This document shows, piece after piece, positions 20,777-31,418 of a stretch of DNA of 64,000 nucleotides. The position numbers and the translations under genes were made by a program. The DNA comes from Dactylorhiza incarnata (Eukaryota > Streptophyta > Magnoliopsida > Asparagales > Orchidaceae): NCBI GenBank assembly GCA_033032865.1, contig JAWHQI010000009.1, forward strand, positions 13,968,001 through 14,032,000. Direction: 5' to 3'. The number at the start of each line of letters is the position of its first letter. Within the stretch, counting starts at the first letter, position 1. The notes beneath the pieces are model-generated. The model ran no database searches. It saw only the letters and a list, made by a program, of their open reading frames with translations, and had not been told where the DNA came from.

Positions 20777-22137
20777 TGTTGGATCGATTGGCGCCCTTAG
20801 AGGGGGGGGGGGGGTGAATAAGGGAATAAAATTCTTTGTAAATTTTTATTAAATTGTTTAAAGAAAATTAGAACAAAATAACAATTTATCTTAAAGGAGG
20901 AAACAATTGTAATTTGCAATTCTATAAATTATGCCAAATGATAGAAATCAAGTAAACACAAAAAGAGACATGATTATATTATATGAAAAAGTGTTTACAT
21001 AAATTTGATTTCCATATCGCTAGAAATCGGAGGCGTACAAATGTAAATATCTTTTCCTTTTCTATATCGACTTGTATCCCCACAAACCGGTTGACTTTAG
21101 TCTATCCTTCCCCAGATAAGGCCTCAAGCCACTCTAGCCAATCCTTCCCCGGATATGGCCTCGAGCCCCCTAGATCTAATCACCTAGAACTAGTCGCCAA
21201 CACAAGGCGAATTCCCCCCTAAGTCCTACCCAGACCTAGTCGCCAACACAAGGTGAATTAACTAAACCGTTACAAAAAGTATGGAATGAAAATAAAGATA
21301 ACAATAATAAAACTCCCTATATGAGATCTCTGAAGATGAGGATGAAGGATCGTTGTAGCATAAGCAATGTTGAAGCGATCGGCCTTCGGATGTAGCGTGA
21401 CGTTGTCCTCCTCCAGAATTCTCCTTAAGCTTTTAGTGGGAGATCCATCTTCGGCAGCATAACAGCAATAGAGTTGTGGCACTTGCAATCTCTGTGGGAT
21501 GGATTAGCCAAAACCGAGAAAAAGCCCATCAATTTTTAGAACTTGAAGATAGCGCATGCGGTAGCTCCTAGCGCCTGCGATAGCGTTCGTGTAGAGTGGT
21601 TGTGAAACCATCGGCGGCGTGGCACTGTGCACGAACTTGAGATAGTGCCAGGCGGTAGCGCTAGCGCTGGCGGTAGCGTTTGTGTGGAGCGGTTGCGAAA
21701 CCATCGGCGGCGTGGCAGAACAAACTTTTGTTGAACGAAACAATTTTGTCGAACAAATTTTCATCGAATGCAGGCAAATTCGTCGAACGGAACTCCATGT
21801 TCGTCGAACGCAGATTCGTCGACCTCAACTCGACGGCATTCCTCCTCTTGTTAACGCAGGGCGTTAACAGGTACCGCGAGCGTTAGCTCTCTTTCGTCGA
21901 ACGCAGCTCGACGACTTTGTTCTCGACGACATTCCTTCTCAGCGGTTGATAACGCTGGGCGCTAACAACTAACGCGAGCGTTAGCTATCTTTCCAGAGAA
22001 TCATCTCCAATCTGTTTTATACCTATGCAGTATTGCACCTATAGTTCCTGCATACTCTAAACACACAAAACACCAGATCAAATACAATTTGGGATTTGTT
22101 ATTCTCAAACAAAGGGATGTGACACACATGTCCAACA
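20777..22137 (-). repeat. Sirevirus B 5' LTR, complete (1361 bp)
   Basis: The plus strand starts TGTTGGATCGATT and ends ATGTCCAACA. A G run lies near the start (about 20802-20814). It contains a block ctagtcgccaacacaagg repeated at about 21190 and 21235, tagcgc/gcgcta palindromes at 21550-21685, and ttcgtcgaacg words at 21735-21930. Confidence 0.92.
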
Positions 22138-23189
22138 TAGTCTACCGCTCGGAGGACTATCCTTGTCCTTCCTTATATCCCGAGCATATCGCTCACAGGA
22201 CTATCCTAGTCCATTATTTTATCTCGAGCCTACCACTCGCATGACTATCCTAGTTCTTCTTTATATCCCGAGCCAACCGCTCGCAGGACCATCCCGTCCT
22301 GATATACAACCTCCCATCCCTTAACTCGGGATGAAGTTACCAGATCTTATATTCATTTAGTTAGACTAATCTTGTCTAATTATTGTATACTTATAAGTTT
22401 AGGGTGAATCTTGGACTTCCCGTAGTTTACCCAGTGAAGGCTCGTAGCGGTACTAGGGAATACGATGGGCTGAAACCCAAATTCCCCTTTCCAAGACATT
22501 TACTTTTATTGATGGTTATCCTTTTCTAAAGCCCAATTCTCCTTATTACTCTTTATTACTTGACGTTTTATAAATTATCTCCAGCCCTACCCTTAAGCTA
22601 ACGTTCTCTTGAACGATGCTCAACACTTAAGATTTCAAATACTCTAAGTGGTGTAGATCTTAAATGATTCTCAAATGTCTCTAATCACACCCTAGTGATA
22701 CATCATGGACATTTTATCATGCTGAATAATCATCATGATCTCCTAAGGTGATAATTGCCCCTTTTATGTATAGTGCGACATGATTCTTAATTATTCCCTA
22801 AACCATAGTACGAACGAACTCCAAAGATTCCATAACTTCTAGGGGCTGATATAGATGATATGTTACTGTTATAATTCAAATTTCACTAATTTTCTAAGTG
22901 ATACTGCTAGTCAAATCATCACACTAAGTTTTCACTATTCGCAGACCACAATAAGGTTGAACTAAATTTGAGTCCTATGATGCAATCTTGACCATATCAT
23001 GTCCAAATGAGTTCTAATTTTTACCATTGGCTCATAATTGATAAATTAAGGGCTGACCAGAATTTGGATATATTTCATATAGGTTTGACCTCTATTTAAA
23101 ATTCATTACTCAAATGTCATCTTCTAGAATGTAAAGGAAGTATCATATTAGTAGTTCCAATTTTGCTAATTAAATTTCGAGAGGTGACT

Positions 23190-23720
23190 TATGACATAAA
23201 AACATGGATTCCAAAATCTCATAATTTTTTCAGAAGGTTTATGATCATAATTTCCATTTAATATCAAATGTGTACAATTAGGGTTTTACACATCAAGTAC
23301 TAGTTCAAGACTTTCAAAAATTCTGAGAAAATTACAGTGGCACTATAATGGCATAAAAACATCAATTCCAGAATTTCATAATTTTCCAGCAGGTTTATAA
23401 TCATAATTTATATTTAACATGAAAGGGTTGAAAACATAACTTTACACACTAAGTACTATATCCGGAATCCCAAAAATTCTGAGGAAAATACAGTCGCACT
23501 ATAATGGCATAAAACATTAATTGAATTTCTTAATTTTCTAGCATATTTATAATCATAATTTCTATTTATCATAAAAGGGATGACAAGATGACTTTACACA
23601 TCAAGTACTAAATTTTTTCTTCCAAAAATTCTGAGAAAATTACTGTGCCATTGTAGTGAAAAGAAAATATCAGTCCCAAAGTCTCATAATTTTCCATGAG
23701 AGTTTCACCATAAATATTTC
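23190..23720. repeat. ~155-bp diverged tandem repeat in D LTR
   Basis: The segment aaaacatnnattcc...cataatttt...tttataatcataattt...cacatcaagtacta...aaattctgagaaaattac recurs with starts near 23201, 23354, 23511 and 23660. The same array is in the second LTR at about 34100-34590. Confidence 0.75.
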
Positions 23721-23816
23721 TCAAATAAAGAAGAGTGACAAACTGAATAAATGAAATTTTACCATAAATAATATCTCCAAAAATTCTACCAAAAATTATA
23801 GAGGCTCATAATTATA

Positions 23817-24244
23817 GGCAATTGTTAACCGCACCCCAGTTTTGGCTATCCGCAACCCTTTTATATGAAGTATTACGCGTTTTTTTGGAAATACGCCTTT
23901 TACAAGCATTTTTAGGAAAAGTGTTCAACACGGAAGTTGTAGATATCATCGAGATCTACAACTTTCGTGTTGAACACGTTTGCTAAAAATGCACGCACAA
24001 GACGTATTGCCGCTCGAATTGAAACATGGGCGTAACTATAACAAAATTTTGGAAATAAGCATTGTGCATGCATTTTTAGAAAAAATGTTCAACACAAAAT
24101 TTGTAGATCTCGACGATATCTACAACTTTCGTGTTGAACACTTTTCCTAAAAATGCTTGTACAAGACGTATTTCCAAAAAAACGCGTAATATTTCATATA
24201 AAAGGGTTGCGGATAGCCAAAAATGGGGTGCGGTTAACAATTGC
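23817..24244. mobile_element. Mutator-like foldback MITE, 428 bp
   Basis: The ends are long inverted repeats (gcaattgttaaccgcacc and its complement, continuing through gctatccgcaacccttttat and beyond). It is flanked by the 9-bp duplication ataattata (23808-23816 and 24245-24253). The second D LTR near 34700 holds a single ataattata with no insert, so the empty site is seen. A 9-bp TSD and long TIRs indicate the Mutator superfamily. It carries no gene. Confidence 0.9.
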
Positions 24245-25901
24245 ATAATTATATCCCTAACCATTTTCCAGAGTTTCAACCATTAGCCAGACATTTTGCC
24301 TAGTGAATTCTCAATTATTCATAATTGTGACATAGGGCAAATTTTCTAAAACCTAGAGGAAATGATCTCTGAATTTTCTACTAAAATTTACAGGGGTTCT
24401 AAATGGCATAGCAAGGGATTATCCAGAGTATCACAATTTTCCTCAAGGTATTAACCATAAATATTTCAAAACTATAAAAGTGTGACATGGATCACATTGA
24501 TCATATTCCTAAGGTTCTTAATCCTAGAGATCCTAAGTTTTTTTGAGGTGGTGTATTATATAATAAGGAGGGTGTGTGCAAAATTTCAGAGGCTAACTTA
24601 AAGCCATTTGAGATAAATACACAATATACCCCTTTTTGGCTATTGGCACACCACATCACCCATTAAGTAGAGACATGCAAAGGGAATTACCCTACATGCA
24701 GAGGTCCAATTGATCTCAAATTTTAACCATGGACTAATATTGCCTAAATAAGGGTGACACCCAAATTTGGGGCCAGTTGGAGCTATACAACTCCAAAAAT
24801 GTCACTTATTTGATTTTACATATTTTGAATAAAACCTTAAAAACATCATCTCCTAAAAATCTGATTTTTGGATGCAAGCTAGATGCAGGGCACATGCATG
24901 CATGGAAAAAATTTCAAGTCCATCAGACCTATAGTTTAGAATATATTCACAAAATAATCTTTGTCCTCTAGTTGGACCAGCCTCGCTAAAATAGATGCTG
25001 AGGTTTCTACAGTGCCCCAAATGGACTGATTTAAGTTTCTAATTCAAATAAACATCAAGATCTATAACAGATATCTCAGGCCATTTTTCATGAAAAGGCC
25101 TATAAGGGCCTCAAATTCAAGTATTAATATTCATAAGAAAGTGTGACAAATCATTTAAATGAAATAATATGGTCTGCGTATAGCAGATCTATCCAAATCC
25201 GACGGTTCTCCTTCATCTTCTACCTCTAGCCAAGGGTGGAGATCATCCCGACCTAGGCCACCTTCCACAGCGATATCCCGGCAGTCCACGACCTACCACT
25301 GCCGGCCACCACCTCCACCACCATCCTTGAGGTGGTGGCTACCGCCACGCGGTGACACAGCCACCGGAGATGGCTTCTCCGGCGAACCCGAGCTTGGACA
25401 AAAGCTCAAGAAAGCTCCCTATATCTCACATAGGATCGGGCTCAATTGAGCCCGATTTCTCTCCTAATTGGACCTAGATGCTAGCACAGAGGGAGAGGGG
25501 GAGAAACCGAACATTCATGGGGCTTGGCGACGGCGGCAGCAGCGGTAGGCCAAGGCTCTTCTCTCCTCTGGCGATCTAGCTTAATTGCTTGATCCGGCAC
25601 TATTTCCCTTGCTCCAGTACACTGTCTCGACTGCTTAGACCATTCTGAAGCTGCTAGTGAGTTCAAATGGGGAGGAGGAGAGCTCTAAGTGCAACTTCCA
25701 TTAAGGCATGGTTCGGCCATGCCTTGTTTGTTCCTCCCAGCTGCCAAATGGCATCAATTTAATGTAAATCCGGCTGGGGAATGAAGAAGGGCTCAGGAAT
25801 AAGCTTTGGGCAGAAGAATGGAGTGCCACTTGGCTTCCATTCCCAAAATTCCTCTTGTTATATAATTGGAATTTGGGGAAAAGTCCAATCTACCCCCTTG
25901 C

Positions 25902-27420
25902 TAGGGGTGTTCGCGGTGCGGTTTGGTGCGGTTTTGGCCCAAACCGCTGCCGCACCGCATGGGCGCGGTTTTGGCTAGAGCAAAACCGCACCGCACCGAA
26001 ATTACACAGTGTGGTTTTGGTTTGGTGCGGTTTTTTTTGCGGTGCGGTTGCGGTTTCGGCGTGGTTTTTAGCATGTGTTATACATAGACACCAAAAAATA
26101 ATGTTAGGTCAAATAAGATGTAAAATTTGGGTAAAAACATAATTACATGAGTTATATTATTATGAAAAAATGTGTAATACATATATTTTTAAAATACAAA
26201 TATTGCAAAATCAAGCACGAGCTAAAAATAAAGCTTCGAATACTAAAATCCTCATGATATGACTGCTTTAGTTGCATATAAAATGACACATCAAATGCAA
26301 ATATATTGAATCTGAATGGCTTTAAGTCCTAGATATGCACATCACCCACATAATTGTAGCTTTATTTATCCTTCAAACAATGAAATATTAAGAGAAGGCT
26401 AGTGAATACACATTTATAGTTAGATGAACTATTATGATACTATTTACACTTAACAAAAGCTTGCAAATCAGCAAATTCATCAATAAATCGAAAGAGAACA
26501 AACAAACTTGTTGTGGTTCGCTCAGGTGCTTAGGTAGACCGGTCGACTTGAACCATCTTAGCTCGGAAGAGAACCGAGCGCGCTAACAGTCAAAGAGTAA
26601 GCTAATAAGTGACACGATAACTTTTAACGTGGAAAACCCGGAAAGGGTGAAAAACCACGCGGCCGGAGCTGTGCCCCTAAAAGGGGAATTGGGCCCCGGT
26701 CACACCCGACGAGGGGCGTGACTACGGTCGATCCCTCCGTGAGCCTCCCTACGAAAGGAGGGAGGGGGCTTGGATGCACCCTGCTGCGGAGAGGGGTGCG
26801 GCTTGGCCGCACCCCTAGGGGGTACGGCTTGGTCGCACACCATGTGGGGTGTGGCTTTGACGCACCCCATGTGGGGTGCTTCCTACGCGCTACCACGCGG
26901 TAGCGCCACGCGGTAGTGCTACCGCGCGTGGTTGCAGGCATCACGGTTGCGCGCGGTCTTGCATGGGCGGTTGGTTGCGGAGATAGTGGGTTTGCCCACT
27001 CTCCAACTCTTCTCTCATCACCTTAGTAGGCTTTGGGAATAACCACCTCTTGGACTTGCATATAGATAGATGAGAGCCATGTATGAGTGCATATCAAAAC
27101 TAAATCAACTAAAGCAAGAAAACAACTATATACACTAATATAATTAGTTAATTACTATTATTAATTAATAATTTATAAGTTGTACTTTTATTTAGATGTA
27201 TATGGTATGTCGTGTGTTTATGAAAGTTAAAAAGATGTAATTAGTCGGTGCGGTTTTTGCGGTTATCAAGATCTGAAAACCGCACCGCACCGATCCGCGC
27301 TCAGTTTTTAGAAGTTCAAAACCGCACCGCACCGAAACTATGCGGTGCGGTTTAAAAATCGGTGCGGTTTGTGCGGTGCGGGCGGTTTTTGCGGTTTGCG
27401 GTTTGTTATGCTCACCCCTA
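25902..27420. mobile_element. hAT-like non-autonomous transposon, 1519 bp
   Basis: The ends are TAGGGGTG...CACCCCTA with dense subterminal ggtgcggt/accgcacc words on both sides (25914-26065 and 27245-27400). The direct repeat cccttgc flanks it (25895-25901, 27421-27427; 8 bp with one mismatch). The second D LTR is uninterrupted at the same point near 36345. No transposase frame is visible. The interior includes a GC-rich block at about 26520-27060 unlike the flanking AT-rich parts. Confidence 0.85.
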
Positions 27421-28322
27421 CCCTTGCATGTCATCCTTTTCAAATTTCTGGGGACATGGCTGGTAATTACACCCTTGGGCTGCTGGGTGGGCTTGGTTTG
27501 AGGCCTTAGCCCAATTGGATTTGGTTTGGGCTTTCAATTTCTCCATTTAGGCTTAGAGTTGACCATGGTTGACTTTGATGTTGACTTGGTCAATTGGGTG
27601 GGTTGACTGGTCCAAAGTGTTGAACTTGAGTTCCTTAACACCACCCAATGCTGATTGGGTCATGGTGATGCCCCAATTGGGCCAATTTAACCAATAGATG
27701 TGATTTTGACCAAAATTGGGGAAAAGTTGACTTTGGTCAATTTCGTCAAATTGACGATCCCATGATGGGGCTTTTGAGTCAATTGGGTTCCCCATGATTT
27801 TCTATGACTAGGGGTGAAGTCCCTTTCATGTTTTGGTGTGAATTGAATCTGTTGGGGAAGGATTGGCTTATGTTGACCAAAGTTTGACTTTAGTCAAATT
27901 GAGCTAATTGAAGACCCCATGATGGTGCTTTTGGGTCCAAATCACTCCTTTAGAGGTTTACAAACTAGTGGTGGGCTCAATTTGGTCATATGAGTATGAA
28001 TTGAACACTATTGAGTTGAATTGGGCTATATTGACCTAGATTTGTCTTTGGTCCACTTGGCTAAATTGGTTGACCAATTGATGAGACTTTTAGTCAATTA
28101 TGCCTCCTTTAGGGTTAGGTACATGTTGGTGGTGTCAATTCACATCTATAAGTTCAATTTGAGCTAATTTGGTCTAAAATGACGTGCCCATATAGTGGCT
28201 CACACTTGAGTTCACTCAATTCAAGGTGACCTAACATCACTACCTAGCTCAAACTCACTTTTCTCACCACATTACCTACCCTAGTTGAAGTCAAGGGGTC
28301 TAGTAGGAAATGGGATGTTACA

Positions 28323-31300
28323 AATCCCAATAAACAAAAGAATAATTTCATCCCCGAAATTCAAGTTCGGGTCTACTGGGTTCTATGCTCAAGGAAGATG
28401 AAAGGTCTCAAGAAGGTCAATAATGAAATCACAAGACTATCTGGTAATTGTTATATTGTCCCATCAATATCTCAACATATCCATCTTTCAAATTATATTC
28501 CACGGCTCTACTTTGCGAAGGGAGTACGATGTCTTCTTAGTAATTAACTCTAACACAATTCCCTGATCTTCCTACTGACACAGAAAGTCTATAAACAAAA
28601 TTCCATAACAACCCATCAATAATAATTCGTAGTATGAATTTCTCAAATTTTTACGTTCAAATTCTACTTTGTGAAGGAAGCATGTCTTTTGCTCAATAAT
28701 ACTTCTAAGAAAATTCTCAGGGCTTTCTACTGATATAAAAGTTTATATACAATTTCCATAACAATCCAACAACAATCATTCATGGTATGAATTTCTCAAA
28801 TTATAAGTTCACATTCTACTTCGTGAAGAAAGTATCAAAAATGTGTAACCATAAACTCTATCAAAATTACCAGAAGTTCATATTGTTATCAAAATTCCAT
28901 GCAAAGGTTTCTATGGTGATTCTATATCAATAATTCAAGTTATGAGTTCCCTAGGTTATAACCCCAAACACTACATTGTGAGGGAAGTACCATATATATA
29001 TGGACATACATTCCAGGAAAAATTCCAGAGGTGTATAACATTATTACAAGGTTATGTCCGGATTTCTAGAATATTCCGGTGTCAATTATTCCAGATATGA
29101 ATATTCTAAATTATAACTCCAAATTGCACATTTTGAATGAAGTATGAAGTTTACACAGAGATTTAATCAAATAAAATTTCCATAGCTTCATATTAATATA
29201 AAAGGACCTTGCACAAAATTTCCTAGCATTTTAATATCAATAATTCGAGGAATTAATTTCCCAAACTATAGGTCCATATACTACTTTGTGAAGGGATCAT
29301 GTTATTTACTCGAGGATTAATTTTAACAAAATTTCCAGAGGTCTTAGGTGGTCTCATAACTCCAATTATCCAGTTTCATGCAGCTTTAAGTTCATTAGCT
29401 TTCTTAATTATGGGATGAAGTAAATTGGGATAATTGAATAAGTACTGATTAATGAACTATATTATCATCAAAAATCCCACCAAAAATCTACAGAGTGTGA
29501 TCTCGCTCTTTTAAGTGAATCTCATAACTTTATGTCTTTTCAAAACGTTTTGACGCTAAAATTCTCCTTTAAGGTCTATGTGACAATTCACATAAATTCC
29601 AATTTCCTAGGGAAATCAACCCAAAAGTTTATGATTTTCTCCAAGGGATATTGTCTCATAAACCTAAGTTTATATTTTAAGTTTCGTGAGAATTGACCAA
29701 GGGGAAGACCCTTACACTCTCATGTAGGCATAGTGTTGCATGGTCGTGTTATAAGCACACCAATATCCTTGCACTTGCTTGTGAAGTAAACTAACTTTCA
29801 GAGGTCCAATTGACTTAAAATTTTAACCATGGTCTATTATATGCATGACCACCCTCCCAAGGATATTTGGTGTGATTTTAGTCCAAATCACTCATATTAT
29901 GCACCTTATATGATTTATTAAATTTCACCTAAAGCCTTAGTGAAATGTGCCCTAACAATTCTGATCTTTGGGCATATAGTAGGTCTAGGGTAGGGTGTAT
30001 ACACACATGGTTACATTATCAGCCTCATATCGTTTATTATGGAAAAGTTATTCACATTTTAAGGTATGTCCTTCACTAGGACCAACCTTACTAAATCTGA
30101 CTTACTGAGAGTTATAGGGCTCCAAATGGGGTGATCTCACTTTCTAAAGGTAGTAGACACAAATCCCTACAAAAGTTATCTCAGCCTACTTTTCATTTTA
30201 AGGCTTCTAAAGGCCTCAACATTGGGGAGCAAAAGGTCTATTTTACTAGGGTAAAAACAACCTTTTGGTGTGGCCTAAGTAAAGGTTTTTCTATCGATCG
30301 TTTAAACATAGGTCTACTCATATGTATGGATCCAATTGAGTCAAGACTTTACCCTAGACTAATATACACATAATCACCTTACCAAGGGGATTCAGAGTGA
30401 TTTGACTTCATATAGTCCGAAATTTATACCATGCGTGTTTTATGAAATTATCACAAAAGCTATAGAAAAGGTCTTTCTAGAAATTCCCATTTTGGGAAGT
30501 GTATGTATTTGGGCATGACTCATGCATGACTAAAATTTCATTCTACTTGGAGTTGTAGAACTCCAAGATTCACTAAGTTCAATTTGGGTGCTATATGCAC
30601 ACCATTTTCCGTATGTAAGGTCTGGGAAATCCAAGTTGGTACCAAACTAATCCAATAAACAAAAGGATTTGCTCCTATGCATTTTAGGCTAAGTTTCTTT
30701 GGTATCATTAGGATATATTCGTCCTAGATAGGCATTCAGTCCTTAGGGTATCCAACCCTAGACTCGGAGTCCCATCCTGAGACCTATTGATATTTTACGT
30801 ACTTTAAGATCCTCGGGGTTACCAATTATCACACCCTTCTCAAGGTTAGTATATATGCAACCCCAAAATGGGCATTTTCCAAACATCAACCCTTATCTGA
30901 CTGAACACAAATCCTTATTTGATTTCTGGTATTTGTCACGATGATTGGTTCGATGCAACCCAATTGTTGGTTTGGAGATTTAAGTATACGAGTTTCTTGT
31001 TATTTTTCTAATGGATTTCATGCACCGATCACTTGAGGCGATTCAATCCGTTGGGTAAGAAGTGATAATCTTACTTGGTAAGAGAAGTAGGGACATCGAA
31101 GTTTAAGCCTTAAGCAACTAATTCCCCGTAAGGTTCTTCTCTTAGTCACTTGGGTGTCCTCATGCTTTTAATCAGTCTATACCCGAGGTTGGTTTTGGAT
31201 TAATATATACTATGAAGTCTTCTTGGAGCGTCAAACTAGAATGATGTCCTAGTTGGGTTGGCCTAACTCATTGATTAATGGACTATTTTGTGTGATTTTT

Positions 31301-31418
31301 ACACATGTGCACACCACTGCTTTCGCTGCTAGTTTGTCCTCAAACTAACTTGAGTGGGGGTGTGCCAGGGCTTTGTGGACTTCATTCTCGTTGGATCATT
31401 TGTTCAAGTGATACCAGT
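28323..31418 (-). other. D interior, non-coding
   Basis: No gag or pol motif is found in any frame. The left end, read on the minus strand, has gaatttcggggatgaaatt, the kind of sequence that ends chromovirus pol. 28490-29300 is a diverged ~155-bp periodic array marked by tactttgtgaagg-like words near 28507, 28670, 28820, 28970 and 29280. 29800-30130 is a diverged copy of the LTR segment near 24700-25050. Confidence 0.65.
31405..31417 (-). other. D primer binding site, degenerate initiator-Met type
   Basis: The minus strand reads CTGGTATCACTTG two bases from the LTR. The first eight bases TGGTATCA match the iMet primer; the rest has drifted. Confidence 0.55.

Larger units (their letters stand above)
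13500..22137 (-). mobile_element. Sirevirus B (Ty1/copia), 3' LTR interrupted by A
   Basis: It has the same architecture as A: 5' LTR 22137-20777, iMet primer site, gag, protease, pol, non-coding domain, multiple PPTs, 3' LTR remnant 13849-13500. The remnant aligns to the last ~350 bases of the 5' LTR. B in turn lies in the tandem-repeat part of the D LTR at 22138. gag and pol carry only a few stops and shifts. Confidence 0.9.
22138..28322 (-). repeat. D 3' LTR, truncated by B and carrying two DNA transposons
   Basis: It aligns with 33140-37197 except for the insertions at 23817-24244 and 25902-27420. It starts within the ctcgcaggactatcc tandem array and ends gggatgttaca. No coding frame is supportable, and the small ORFs here are chance. 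Confidence 0.88.

Noticed and set aside
5128..22137. CRISPR-like array from repeated CTCCCCCT tracts
   Set aside because: Spacing is irregular and the tracts are the multiplied polypurine tracts of Sireviruses in a plant genome.
24076..24279. 67-residue minus-strand ORF
   Set aside because: Lies inside the Mutator-like foldback MITE and crosses its end.
26509..27120. Possible solo copia LTR inside the hAT-like element
   Set aside because: The start tgttgtggttcg is suggestive, but no matching end, second copy or 5-bp duplication could be found.
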